From Botryosphaeria dothidea (taxonomy: Eukaryota > Ascomycota > Dothideomycetes > Botryosphaeriales > Botryosphaeriaceae): a stretch of DNA of 64,000 bases. The stretch covers positions 992,001 to 1,056,000 of the forward strand of contig WWBZ02000016.1 of the NCBI GenBank assembly GCA_011503125.2, read 5' to 3'. The number at the start of each line of letters is the position of its first letter. Position 1 is the stretch's first letter. Position numbers and translations under genes: made by a program. Below are positions 33,701 through 43,812 of the stretch, piece by piece. The notes below the pieces were generated by a model. The model worked only from the letters and a program-made list of their open reading frames with translations. It did no database searches and had not been told where the DNA came from.

Positions 33701-34294
33701 ATCGCCGGCACGACCCTCTCGGCCGCGCCGACCGGCCTCGTCGTCAACGGCCAAACGCTCGCCTACTCGGCGCTCCCCTCCGCGACCGCCTTCGTCGAGG
33801 CGCTCATCACCGCGCCCGGCGGCGGCGCCGTCCTGACCGCCACGCGCCTCGCCGACGGCACCGTGCGGGTCGGCGACCAGGTGCTGTCGGCGGGCGGGCC
33901 GCCCGTGACGGTCGACGGGGTGGTGCTGAGCCTGGGGCCGGGCGGCGACGTCGTGATGGGGACGGAGAGCGGGGCGGTGTTTGAGGGGACGCGGACGGTG
34001 GGGTGGGCGACGGTGACGGGGACCGGGGCGCACGGGTTGGGCAGTTTGGTGTGGGATGGGCTGGGGGCGGGGAGCTCGGGGGCGGGTTCGAGTGAGAGCG
34101 GGAGGACGAGCGCGAGTGGGACGAAGGAAACGGGTGCGGCGGCGACGAGTAGTGCGGCGGGGGCGGGGAGCGGGGCGCAGACGAGCGCGGTGGCGGCTGA
34201 GACGTCGAAGAAGGGTGGGGCGGGTGTGGAGAGGGTTGCTGGATGGATGGTTTTGCTGGGATTGCTTACGGCGACGTGTGCGGTAGCGTTGTAG
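30743..34294 (+). CDS. Secreted, probably GPI-anchored Ser/Thr/Gly-rich surface protein
   Basis: Two exons, 30743-30806 and 30861-34294. The first encodes the signal peptide MARSSSLVIALASIVSATTEF; the 54-base intron has donor GTTTGT, a CTAAT branch-like site and acceptor TCCTAG. About 1165 residues. After a Ser/Thr-rich start with repeated LLIDTNPPP units comes a cysteine-containing folded part (about residues 150-560), then Asn/Gly/Ser repeats (SNNGGSSNNGG). A long region of repeating units follows, each ending IIVGG, VVVGG or IVIGG with TPVSLAPGA or TTLTPGG motifs, suggesting stacked beta structure. The C-terminus is a hydrophobic tail (VAGWMVLLGLLTATCAVAL) after small residues, as in GPI signals. 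Likely a cell-wall protein; no enzymatic motif seen. GC content rises sharply in the last 1 kb. Confidence 0.78.
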
Positions 34295-34521
34295 ATGTGA
34301 CTTCTGGCGTAGATATCAATGATGTAATGATGGATGTGGGATTTTTAGAGAAGACGTTAAATTAATGAGTAGCAATGAGGCCTTCAATACATGAAAGAAG
34401 CCCTACATTATCGTATGACCACACACGTATGCCACGGTAGCGATTCCCCATGTTAAATCCGGGAAGTTAGAATATTTTGGCAGAAAAAGAGAGGACAGCA
34501 ACTGGACCTCGTCTGCTAATG

Positions 34522-36405
34522 TCAAACCAAAGTGAAAATCTCTTTCTTCAATTCCCCGCTATCCAACATCTCCTGCGCCTCCCCTTGCATGATTCCGTTG
34601 ACGTAGCATTCACCAATGAGCCAATATCCGTTGCGTTCCGGTTTTGGTCGAAGAATAAAAGGGACTCCTGCGCTGGAAAAAAGGCAAACGAGATCTCCAG
34701 GCTTCATTTGCCGAGGTCCGAGGCCAACATGACCTTTTCTGGTGATAAAGAGAGACCGGCCTGGACAAAATGCAGTCGTGTCTCGGAGCCTCCAAAGGTC
34801 TCCCCCGTTGCCGAGCTTTCTTCGACGTTGATCGCTTTGACACAATGGCATACCGATAGTATCCATATACAGAGCAAGATCTTCAAGCCTTTCGGCCTCA
34901 GCCGTCGCAGCTGGCACCCTCTGAAGCCTTGCTCTTGCTCCTCCTGCCGACATCGTATCGCACAATATTTCAAACAAATCTTCTTCGTGATGATAGAGTT
35001 TTGTTTGCAACATGTTCCATATGGAGACGGACTGATCTGGCAAAGTTCTCGCCGCCCACCCGGTATGGCTTTCTCTGTATATAGACAACTCTGTCGAGAA
35101 GGTTTGCGAGACGTGTTCCGTCGAGTCGAAGCAGGTACCATCGATGCGCAAAGATCGAGTCTCTGTAGAGAATTGCATTTGCGAAAATGCGAGAACGTTG
35201 TATATGCGATGGTCATCAACGAAATGACATATCTCCATAGCACGATGATCCCACCGCGGTACCCAGGATATGAAATTTTCGGAGCCTGTCTCGTCTAATT
35301 CCCGGTGTGAGACATAAGATAGCAGCTTGAGATTACAATCCAGGTCCAGAATTCTTTTGGCAGCCTCCAGAAACGTTTCGAATGGGTCCTTTGCGTACTC
35401 AATCGGTACAAACGTTTCGAGTGATAGCTTTTGGCAAGCACGCTCGAATGCCGGATGCCCGAGAAGAGCGTATATTTTGTCTTGAGGGTCTGTGCTTTGG
35501 AAGTCACGCCAACCCCTCCAAAGGACTTCACAGACCGTTTTGTAGCACCTCTCCTCTTTAAAATCCATAAGGAGCATTTCGCAGATAGGTAGGAGACTAT
35601 TATTATGGTTTGGCAGTTCTTCGCGATCCACTAGAACCTGATTCCGAGCTAGATGTTCGCACACGGTGGAGAATCTTCTCCAGGACATCCGATAATTTCC
35701 ACACACCACCGATGCTCGACGCGCGAGGCCCACTTCCTGCACGACCCATATTCTTCGAAACCATGGAAGTCTCAGAAGCTTTTCCAATGCCATCCAGGAC
35801 TCCCGGTTTGTGTCTGGTAGAAAGGTGGCAAGCCTGTCGCTCGCCTGGGGGTCCCCCGGTTCCAAGCCGGCCAAGGCTCGATCAAAAGACCTGACCAAAT
35901 CAAATGCCGCACCAACATCGATGTCTGTACCGCGTCCAAGCCAGACCAGCACTTGTGATGCCTCTTTGTAGATGGTTCCCATCTGCATGACTTGGTGCCC
36001 GCGCGCTCTGGGATTTTGTTGGTCGATGCAAATAGCATCTGCCCAAAGTATCCTGGATTTCTCGGGGCGCCTCGACTGTCGAAGGCAGTCCCGGAGACGA
36101 CAAGTGATATTCAATATTTTCCCATTGCAGATGATTTCTCCCGTATCGTTTGGATCACCCCAGTAGTACGAGATTGCTTCGTACGGTGGAAATGGTCGCT
36201 CTTCTACAATATTCAATCCGCATCGGATCTCATCATCCCATGCTCCAGGCAGGAGCTTCAGGAGACGGATGCTGGATTTTTCGTTTGGAAGGCGCTGGTA
36301 GCAGTAAGGCAGTGGCTCGCGGGGCATTTTCCTTTGTCTTTGTCGTTTCTTCTTGAGCCACCGGCGACGCTTCTTTATGCTCGTTTGAGAGTAGGGCTGT
36401 TTCAA
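34522..36405 (-). CDS. HET-domain (heterokaryon incompatibility) protein
   Basis: Single exon, 627 codons from 36405. The ATG at 36327 (residue 27, MPREPLPYCYQRL) is a more usual start because the first 26 residues are a basic run. HET-domain landmarks are YEAISYYWGD (residues 75-84), ILWADAICIDQQN (119-131), QMGTIYKEASQVLVWLG (141-157) and, further on, RIWVVQEVGLARRASVVCG. The C-terminal part is typical of the large fungal HET family, including the C-terminal block VCLFSSAGVPFILRP. HET domains trigger regulated cell death when non-self is sensed after hyphal fusion. The exact allorecognition role of this paralogue is inferred, since most family members are untested. Convergent with the surface-protein gene, 227 bases between stops. 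Confidence 0.9.
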   Translation of the reverse strand: MKQPYSQTSIKKRRRWLKKKRQRQRKMPREPLPYCYQRLPNEKSSIRLLKLLPGAWDDEIRCGLNIVEERPFPPYEAISYYWGDPNDTGEIICNGKILNITCRLRDCLRQSRRPEKSRILWADAICIDQQNPRARGHQVMQMGTIYKEASQVLVWLGRGTDIDVGAAFDLVRSFDRALAGLEPGDPQASDRLATFLPDTNRESWMALEKLLRLPWFRRIWVVQEVGLARRASVVCGNYRMSWRRFSTVCEHLARNQVLVDREELPNHNNSLLPICEMLLMDFKEERCYKTVCEVLWRGWRDFQSTDPQDKIYALLGHPAFERACQKLSLETFVPIEYAKDPFETFLEAAKRILDLDCNLKLLSYVSHRELDETGSENFISWVPRWDHRAMEICHFVDDHRIYNVLAFSQMQFSTETRSLRIDGTCFDSTEHVSQTFSTELSIYRESHTGWAARTLPDQSVSIWNMLQTKLYHHEEDLFEILCDTMSAGGARARLQRVPAATAEAERLEDLALYMDTIGMPLCQSDQRRRKLGNGGDLWRLRDTTAFCPGRSLFITRKGHVGLGPRQMKPGDLVCLFSSAGVPFILRPKPERNGYWLIGECYVNGIMQGEAQEMLDSGELKKEIFTLV

Positions 36406-36953
36406 GAAAAATGGTCCTCGATGGTGGAATACCCGGGTGTCTTGTTAGGCCTGGCTTCGTATTGCAGCTGCGGTTTCGTTCACGGCCAACGCGGGAACGT
36501 TCCAAGGGTGCGAGAATTGAAAAGTGTGCGCCGTTGTGGAGCTCCAGGCGGGCTTTGCCTCGCCACGTCATGCCGTTTTACGAACTCGCCTTGAGGAAGC
36601 AATGATCTCCCATCACACGCCACGGGGTGAAATCAGCCAATAGAACAATTTTTTTTTTATATCTCGACATTTTTCTAGCGCTATACGTACCTTGAAATTT
36701 TGTTTTCACAATGATCTTGGGTGATGATTGGCGGAGTCAAGCCTTACTTGGCCCCTGGGAGATGCGATTCCGTTCCTATAGGATCGACCAGTTGTTTAGC
36801 CCCGCCTATAATTCTGATGTAATACCAGCTAGTGGCCCTGCATTGAGAGCTTAGACCAGTCAAGATGATTAGAGCTGTTAGACGCTGTTGGACTGTCTCA
36901 AGACATCCAAGAATCGCTTATATACGTCACCCTATAGCCCACACAGAGCCACG
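36406..36953. other. Spacer between HET gene and P450 relic
   Basis: HET upstream region, with a run of nine or more T near 36648. No coding frame with family resemblance. Confidence 0.5.
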
Positions 36954-37957
36954 GAAAAGCGTTTCAAGTCATCAGCAGCAATGAACGTGTGATCATACTC
37001 TCTCTATCAGTCATCGAGGAAGCCCGCAACAAGCCAGCTCAATCCGCCAAAAGCAATCCTGAACCTTGACTGCTCTTTCCAGGACTTCTTCTATTCATAC
37101 CCCGACCTGGAGGCCTGGCAGATCGTCCGAAACAATATCTTCCAAGACATGATCCAGACAAACCTGGCATCCGCAGTCGGACCCGTGACGCCCACCCTCT
37201 CCCACGTCATGGCGCAAGTCGTCAACGAAATCCTGCCGACAAGCAAAGGCGCATACGCACCGCCCCGCGAACCCAGCACGCCTCCACCAAAGCCCACAAA
37301 GCGCGCAGAATGGACGCAAGCAAAGCACCCGACCGCCAAAATCTTCACCGGCGAGCCGCTCTGCAGTAACAAAGGGCGGCTCGATCTCTCCGCGCAGTTT
37401 ACGACAGACGCCTTCCTGGCAGTGCGAGCGCTGCGCTCGTGGCCGAGCTTCGTGCGCCCCTTCCTCCCCCGCATGCGGGCGGTGCGCGCGCAGCTGGCCA
37501 AGGGCTGGCGGTTGATCGAGCCGGGAGAGGCGGTGCGGAGGCGGGAGCGCGCGATGTGCTTGTTGCCGGGAAACCGCTGCCCAAATCCAGGGACGCGCTG
37601 AACTGATGCTTCGATGTGGCGGGCGAGCGGAAGTATGATGTTGTGCGGGGGCAGATGTTGCTGACTTTTACGTCTATCCATACGACGAGTATGAAGTTGA
37701 CGGTGCGGTTCTCTGGGAGTTCCTGTCCTCCACATGGCCGACCGTTTTTGTGGCAGTTTGTGACAACGAGCACAGAGCGTTACGGTTTTGGTGTTGGGAA
37801 GCAAGCTTGTCCGGGGCTCAAGCACGATCAGAAGCTCAATCGAGGCTGGCCCAAGAGTCTCAGCAATGTCGGCTCGATCCCGGATCCGGAAGACATGATT
37901 CTGTGCAAAGCAAGGACGCCGGAAGTTGAGCTTGGCAAAGATATGTTCGATAATTAG
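36954..37957 (+). pseudogene. Cytochrome P450 relic
   Basis: Pieces of a fungal P450 lie in order but with large gaps. GKAFQVISSNERVII and VIEEARNKP come first, then, after an apparent intron end (TTTCCAG at about 37081), DFFYSYPDLEAWQIVRNNIF and SAVGPVTPTLSHVMAQVV. Next come AQFTTDAFLAVRALRSWPSFVRPFLP with MRAVRAQLAKGW, a frame change near 37600, GERKYDVVRGQMLLTFTSIHTTS, and finally YGFGVGKQACPG, the heme-cysteine loop (FxxGxxxCxG). The I-helix threonine motif and the ExxR region are missing or compressed, so no active enzyme is possible. Membrane-bound fungal P450s of this type act on secondary metabolites or xenobiotics. Confidence 0.8.
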
Positions 37958-38700
37958 AATAGCTTAAGACAATCGGACTTCCCGAGGAAGATCGGGTTGT
38001 TTCACTCGCATACATACTTATGCTTGATGTCTCAGCCCATCTTGCATGTTGATAAACATAGTTGATGTGGCGTGCATCGTTGGCTTGTGACGTGTTTCAG
38101 AGATGAAATTGTGACGGTTCCTACAGCCGCCACCTACGTGTAGGAGCACACCTTGAATTACTGACAGGCGCCAACTGCCATTGAGATAGGATGAGAGTAA
38201 CATGGGCAGTGCATAATGCCGACCAGTGATGGATTTTCGACCCGATACTGCTTACCTGTTCGGTAAAGCGCGGGAACTGCTGAAGGAAAGGTTACACGAA
38301 CCCGAATGAGTAGCAATTGCCCCATGAAGAAAGCCCAGATTTGATGGACAAAAACTGCTCTCACATTCATAGTTGAACGCGGCTGCCAAGTCCGCAGAGA
38401 ATCGGCCGTTGGTCGATTTGCCGATCTGGTCCTGTTTCGTATACCCAGAATTTTCAAGCCATTGATAGCAGTGCGTGAGCTAGTATTCCGCAGCGTAGCC
38501 TCCGTCTTAAACGGTTATTAAGACCCACGTGGGAGTCCGGCGTGGGGGTGCACAAGAAGGTAACAGCGATGATAAGCCACGGTCTGGCAGGGTCGTATTC
38601 CGGGTTTGCGGGGAGGAGTGGGGGAGAAGGATCAGCATCCCTGAACTGATTACAAAACAAACGAGAAGAGCCCCCCCGACGTCACCGCCAGAACACAGTC
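37958..38700. other. Intergenic upstream of the GH20 gene
   Basis: Promoter side of the hexosaminidase. No frame with recognisable content and no repeat seen. Confidence 0.5.
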
Positions 38701-40842
38701 ATGAGAATCTTCGCAGTCCTCCTTTCGGGGGTGCTGCTCGCGTCAGGCACCCAATTGCTCCCGCCGGCACCTGCCACCACTTCCGGCGGCGCATCATTGG
38801 ACTTCGCCTCAATCTCCAAGACCATCTACATCGACAGCGCGTTTGCGTCAGTTTCGGACCGTGAAGGCCTCACTCTGATCCCGCCCACAGCGTACGAGTT
38901 TGCGAAAACCTTCCAACAGGACATTTCGGAGCTTACTGGTGCCAATTGGACTCTGCGGAGCATCGACGGAATTTCCAGCAATGGCAGCGGCATTTTCCTC
39001 GGAAGATTCAGTGGCAATGGCTCGACTTTGACCTATGAGGATGGGACTGCCACTGAGGAAGGCTATGAGCTCAGCATTTCCAGCAATCGTGTCTTCATCG
39101 GCGGAGCAGGTGCTCGCGGCATGTGGTGGGGAACACGCACTCTTCTCCAGCAGCTCCTGCTGACCAACGGCACTCTTGCCTCCGGAAAAGTCCTGGACGC
39201 CCCTGCTTACGCTACCCGGGGCTACATGCTGGACGCAGGACGAAAGTACTATGCACCGTCTTTCCTGAAGGAGCTGTGTACATACGCATCGTTCTTCAAG
39301 CTCTCTGAGTTCCACTACCATCTGAGCGACAATTACCCTCTGAATCGTGGCCACAATGAGACGTGGAATGACGTCTACTCCCACTTTTCTCTTTTGCCCG
39401 AGGACGAGTCTCTACGCGGTATCATTGAGAGGCCGAACGAAACTCTCTCGCGCGCGGATTATGCAGACTTCCAGCAGCACTGCGCAGCGCGAGGTGTCAC
39501 GGTGATCCCTGAAATCGAGGCGCCAGGACACTGCTTGTACCTGACAAAATGGAAACCCGAGATGGCACTGGACAAGAAGGATCTCCTGAACCTGTCCCAT
39601 CCAGAAGCCATCCCAACCGTCAAGAGCATTTGGACTGAGTTCCTACCATGGTTCGAGACGAAGGAAGTCCACATCGGCGCCGACGAGTACGACTCAACGC
39701 TCGCAGACGACTACATCAGCTTCGTCAACGAGATGTCCGACTTCATCAGCTCCACCTCCAACAAAACAATCCGCATCTGGGGCACCTACGAGCCCTCCGA
39801 AAACCTCACCATCTCCAAAGACGTCATCATCCAACACTGGCAATACGGCCAATCCGACCCCGTCGAGCTGCACAACTCCGGCTACAAAGTCATCAACTCG
39901 GAAGACTGGTGGGCCTACATGTCGCTGAAGAACGACCACATGCCCATCAGCCCGGCCCCCTACCCGCAATTCTTCAACGAGACCCGCGTCCTCAACTTCG
40001 CCAACGAAGCCGACTGGCAATGGACGCCCGCCGACTACAACCCCGTCAACACCACCGAGCAGCTCGCCCCCGGCGCCCCCGGCAACAAAGGCGCCATCCT
40101 CGCCGCCTGGAACGACAACGGGCCCGACGCCACCACGCAGCTCGAAGCCTACTACGCCATGCGCCGCGGGATCCCCCTCGCGGGCGCGCGCGCCTGGACG
40201 GGCGTCCGCGGGCCCAACATCACCGCCCCCTCCTTCTCGCGCGCCGTCGACCACTTCTCGCCGCGCATCCCCGGCCAAAACCTCGACCGACGGCGGCCCT
40301 CCCCGCACAACACCACCACGCTCTTCGCCTGGACGCGCGCCCCCGGCTCCGCGAAGACCGTCGCCCTCGGCGCCGGCAGCGTCGGCATGAACCACACCCT
40401 CCGCCTGCGCGCCACGGGGCCCTTCGCCCTCCGCGGCCCGGACACCGCGCTCGCTCTCGCCCCGGACGGCACGCTGACGTACACGACGGCGGACGGGTGG
40501 CCGTACCCACTGCGCGCGGTGGCGGCGGGCGCCGCGCTCGCGCTCGATCCGGACCAGCCCGGGCGGATCTGGGCGAACGACAGCGCGTCGACGCACGAGG
40601 TGGTCGGCGTCAGGGTGCCGAGCGACATTACGGTGGCGACGGATGTGCTGGCCGGGAGTCGGGTGTGGGTCGATGGGGGCTTCGCGGGGAGGTTCGAGGT
40701 GTTTGTGTTTGGGGGCAGGAATACGCAGTTTAGTTGGAGTCAGATGGCGTTTGTGGCGCCGCTGGAGAGGGTTGAGGGGGGCGGGTTGGTGATGGTTGAG
40801 GTGGAGGATGGAGTGGATTTGGAGGGGTTGGAGGGGGTGTGA
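38701..40842 (+). CDS. Secreted beta-N-acetylhexosaminidase (GH20)
   Basis: Single exon, 713 residues, with signal peptide MRIFAVLLSGVLLASG. An N-terminal GH20b-like domain (about 40-165: TLIPPTAYEFAKTFQQDI, GARGMWWGTRTLLQQ) precedes the TIM barrel. The barrel starts at YATRGYMLDAGRKYY, with FHYHLSDN (204-211), VIPEIEAPGH (268-277) and the catalytic Asp-Glu pair D328-E329 in VHIGADEYDS, then IIQHWQYGQ. The substrate-assisted mechanism removes terminal GlcNAc or GalNAc. Beyond about residue 530 a less conserved C-terminal region of some 180 residues contains no motif I recognise. Several NxT/S sites fit secretion. Likely roles are chitin-oligomer turnover or cell-wall remodelling. Convergent with RSM22. 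Confidence 0.92.
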   Translation: MRIFAVLLSGVLLASGTQLLPPAPATTSGGASLDFASISKTIYIDSAFASVSDREGLTLIPPTAYEFAKTFQQDISELTGANWTLRSIDGISSNGSGIFLGRFSGNGSTLTYEDGTATEEGYELSISSNRVFIGGAGARGMWWGTRTLLQQLLLTNGTLASGKVLDAPAYATRGYMLDAGRKYYAPSFLKELCTYASFFKLSEFHYHLSDNYPLNRGHNETWNDVYSHFSLLPEDESLRGIIERPNETLSRADYADFQQHCAARGVTVIPEIEAPGHCLYLTKWKPEMALDKKDLLNLSHPEAIPTVKSIWTEFLPWFETKEVHIGADEYDSTLADDYISFVNEMSDFISSTSNKTIRIWGTYEPSENLTISKDVIIQHWQYGQSDPVELHNSGYKVINSEDWWAYMSLKNDHMPISPAPYPQFFNETRVLNFANEADWQWTPADYNPVNTTEQLAPGAPGNKGAILAAWNDNGPDATTQLEAYYAMRRGIPLAGARAWTGVRGPNITAPSFSRAVDHFSPRIPGQNLDRRRPSPHNTTTLFAWTRAPGSAKTVALGAGSVGMNHTLRLRATGPFALRGPDTALALAPDGTLTYTTADGWPYPLRAVAAGAALALDPDQPGRIWANDSASTHEVVGVRVPSDITVATDVLAGSRVWVDGGFAGRFEVFVFGGRNTQFSWSQMAFVAPLERVEGGGLVMVEVEDGVDLEGLEGV

Positions 40843-41298
40843 AAGGGGGTCATTGTAGAGATGAAGAGCGGAATGCATAAACTGTACAGCTTAGATATAT
40901 CTCCTCAGGTTGTCATATGGAAGTACATCTACGGGGATTGAACTTGTCTACACTACGGATGATTTTCAAGAATGGGAAGGATCTCGAAACATGAACAACT
41001 GCATTTCTGTGGTAGCGATTGGTGGTCTCCTGATGACTGCATATGCGACAAAGCTTATGCCAAGCACCTCAACCATCTGGTGGATATTCATATGGAGAGT
41101 GTCGATAGAAAAGACGAAGATGTTAAAAGCAAGCACTTTTAGGTAGCGTTTACATTAAGAGTGGCGTTTAATTCTACCATCAGTCTCTTGGCCATAGTAG
41201 CCAGCCAAGGTTTCCAAAAACGACATCAGAGTCGAGAGTCCGGATATATGCAAATACAACCCACACTACCTTCCACATCACTCAATCCACCTCCTCCC
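40843..41298. other. Convergent 3' spacer, GH20 / RSM22
   Basis: Lies between two stop codons; holds both 3' untranslated regions. No coding content seen. Confidence 0.5.
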
Positions 41299-43812
41299 TC
41301 AAAAGTCATCCTCGCCCTCCTCCTCTTGCTTGATCTTCCTCTCCTCATCCCTCCTCTCCCTCTCCATCCGCCTCGTCTCCTTCCCCTTCTTCCAATTCTT
41401 GCCCCTCTCCCGCTTCAATCTCGCCTTATCCGCCTTGCTCAACTTCGTCTTCTCCTCATCTCTAATGACACTTGCCATGATCTTCCCCGTCCCCGCCTTC
41501 TCACCATCATTCTTCCTGCCCAACCGCACGGTTCTCGGCACCCTCGTTGCCGCGCCGAGCGCCCACAGGTCACCCCACCGCGACTTCCGCGCATCGCGAT
41601 ACGCCTGGCGCCCGAAGCTGCGCGGCACAGTCCACCGCTCAAGGCGCCCAGAGGGTGTGCAGACATCCAGAATAACATGGCCGCGGCGCTTGAGCGGGGG
41701 CAAGATCATGCGAGGCAGAGACAGAGTGAGGTCGTTCGCCTCTCCGTACTCCTCTTCCTCCACCTGCTCCTCACTTTCAGCCCTCAAAGGAGCAACTTCG
41801 GGCTCGGCGGCCGTGGCCTCAGGCGCAGCGTCCTCAACACCATCCAGCTCCTCGAGCGGGTTGCGATGCCTATCACCCAGCCCCTCAAACGCCCTGAGTA
41901 CCGCATCTTCGCCCTGCATGACGGCTTCCTCCCCCCTCCTCATATCGCCGCCCCTCCTAACCGCAAGATAGCTGAACTGCACATCCTCGTGATTCCGATC
42001 CCGCGCACCCAGCAACTTCTGCAGATACGGCGGCCTTATGAACCTCTGCTTAAAATAGCAGAAATCCTTCCTATTCCTGCTGATCCCCGGAATCGTATAC
42101 ATGGGGCAGCCTGCATGATTCGTGCACGGTGCAACAATCATGCCCTCCTCCTTCTTCGCCACCCGCGCCTTGTTGCTCGCGTCGAGGTGGCCGAGGGGCT
42201 GGGGCTCAACGTGCGTGGCGCCGGGGCTGGCGATGTGGTTGTCGAGCAAGAGCGCGCGGGCGCCAGCGATGACCTCGAAGCCGCGGGGGAGGCCCTTCTC
42301 CATGAGCACCAACAAGCCCCCGCGCGGGTCGAGCAGGGACCAGAGCTTCTGGACGGTGGCCTTGCGGAGGTAGTCTTCCTTGAGAGCCCACAGCGCGTGT
42401 GGCGCGACAACGATGTCGTACACCTTGCGGGCCTTGGGGCCGACCTTCTCGCCGGGGAGGATGGGGTCGGGGAGGCGGGGGAGGAAGGTCGTGTTCTCGA
42501 GGAACAGGGCGGAGCGGCGACGCAGTGTGTCGGAGCCGATGATGACCGAGGCCTTTCCTAAGGGAGAGGGGGTGGGTTGCGAGGTTTTAGAAGCTTCCTG
42601 CATGCGTTCCCATTCTGCCCTGAGGATTTCGCGCCAGGCCGCGACGGCAGCTCCACCGGAGCTGGCGTCGAGGATGAGAGGACCGCCTTCTTTCTTCAAG
42701 AGCCCCTCGATCCATTCGCTTCCGAGACGCTTCCGAACCTCAACCAGGATGCTCGTAACAGCAGCGTACGTGCCAGGCATGACAGCCGCAAGGTACGAGT
42801 CTGCTTCCATGGGGCTCATCTGAGACTGTGACGGCTCCAATGGTATAGGCTTCTGGACCAACTCTCCGCCCATCGGCCGCGGCGTAGCCGTCGAGTGCGG
42901 TAACCTGTGCCCACCAAACACCCGTTGCGAGACATCCGCCAAATGTTTCTTATTCGCCGCCGCCAGTATCTCCGACACGGGTCCCACAAACTCATTCTTC
43001 GGCAACTGTATCGTAGTCGGGCGTGTAGCAAACCTTCCCGCCAGCGTCAACGGATGCGTCCTGATCTGATCCGCCGTCGGGCCATCCTCCCACTCGCCCT
43101 CCTCTTCCTCTTCCTCCATCTGCAACGCCTCCATCTCCGCCGCAATCGCATCCTCATCCTCCAGCACCTCGTCCTCCCGCACCACCCTATCCGCATCCGG
43201 CGCGCCGTGATAAAACTCCACCTCCTCGAGCCTCCCGCTCTTGCCCTCCACCCACAGCGTCTCCTTCACCAGCTCGCCGGCATCCTGCTCCTCGTACTCG
43301 CCCGCCTCCGCCTCCGCCTGCAGCACTTCCTCGGGCGCAATCCTCAGGGGGGAGCCGTACAGCCGCTCGTACACGACGAACTCCTCATGGGACAACAGCG
43401 CCTCTGGCAGCACGTCGCCGTAGCGCTGGCGGGCCTCGCGCGCCGCGGCTTCGAGCTGCGCGTACGTCTTCTCGACGGGGATGTCTGCTTCCTCTAAGCT
43501 GCTTTCTTGCCGTGCCTCATTGTCCCCGATTTCTTGTGTTTGTGCGTTCGAGGTCGGGGGAGCATCGTCGTCGTTTGCGGCGGGGGAGTTGCTCGTGGTG
43601 GGCTGCTCGTTGCGTTTTCTGTTGGTCGAGGCGAAGTGGCGGTGGTGCGTCGATGGCGAACGCTGTTGAGGCGGAGTCAATCGTATGCGCTTGTGTAAGT
43701 TTGCTCTGCTGCTGATGTGCAGTGTTCTGCTGCTTGCCTCAAGGGCGGTGGCGGCGAGAAGCTTGGAGCGGCATGCGTTGCAGACGGACTGCGGTAGGCG
43801 CTTGGAGAGCAT
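41299..43812 (-). CDS. RSM22: Mitochondrial ribosome assembly factor Rsm22 (METTL17-like)
   Basis: Single exon, 837 residues, with an arginine-rich mitochondrial targeting start (MLSKRLPQSVCNACRSKLL). Family features: MPGTYAAVTSILVEVRKRLG, a methyltransferase-like SAM fold (GGPLILDASSGGAAVAAWRE, YDIVVAPHALWAL, GLLVLMEKGLPRGFEVIAGAR), a cysteine set APCTNHAGCPMY..FCYF and a later VCTPSGRLERWTVPRS with YRDARKSRWGDLWALG. In yeast and animals the protein binds the mitochondrial small subunit during assembly, and the cysteines hold an Fe-S cluster. Long acidic inserts near residues 90-270 and 640-680 make it larger than yeast Rsm22. The lysine-rich C-terminus is probably disordered. Confidence 0.93.
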   Translation of the reverse strand: MLSKRLPQSVCNACRSKLLAATALEASSRTLHISSRANLHKRIRLTPPQQRSPSTHHRHFASTNRKRNEQPTTSNSPAANDDDAPPTSNAQTQEIGDNEARQESSLEEADIPVEKTYAQLEAAAREARQRYGDVLPEALLSHEEFVVYERLYGSPLRIAPEEVLQAEAEAGEYEEQDAGELVKETLWVEGKSGRLEEVEFYHGAPDADRVVREDEVLEDEDAIAAEMEALQMEEEEEEGEWEDGPTADQIRTHPLTLAGRFATRPTTIQLPKNEFVGPVSEILAAANKKHLADVSQRVFGGHRLPHSTATPRPMGGELVQKPIPLEPSQSQMSPMEADSYLAAVMPGTYAAVTSILVEVRKRLGSEWIEGLLKKEGGPLILDASSGGAAVAAWREILRAEWERMQEASKTSQPTPSPLGKASVIIGSDTLRRRSALFLENTTFLPRLPDPILPGEKVGPKARKVYDIVVAPHALWALKEDYLRKATVQKLWSLLDPRGGLLVLMEKGLPRGFEVIAGARALLLDNHIASPGATHVEPQPLGHLDASNKARVAKKEEGMIVAPCTNHAGCPMYTIPGISRNRKDFCYFKQRFIRPPYLQKLLGARDRNHEDVQFSYLAVRRGGDMRRGEEAVMQGEDAVLRAFEGLGDRHRNPLEELDGVEDAAPEATAAEPEVAPLRAESEEQVEEEEYGEANDLTLSLPRMILPPLKRRGHVILDVCTPSGRLERWTVPRSFGRQAYRDARKSRWGDLWALGAATRVPRTVRLGRKNDGEKAGTGKIMASVIRDEEKTKLSKADKARLKRERGKNWKKGKETRRMERERRDEERKIKQEEEGEDDF

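Noticed and set aside
33311..34033. 240-codon minus-strand frame, Arg/Gly/Ala rich
   Set aside because: Shadow of the repetitive GC-rich end of the surface-protein gene.
39694..40878. 394-codon minus-strand and 361-codon plus-strand frames
   Set aside because: Both overlap the GH20 gene in other frames, and their Arg/Pro/Gly-rich composition is a by-product of GC-rich codons.
41161..42561. 466-codon plus-strand frame
   Set aside because: It is antisense to RSM22 with a Leu/Pro/Arg-rich composition; no start context or domain.
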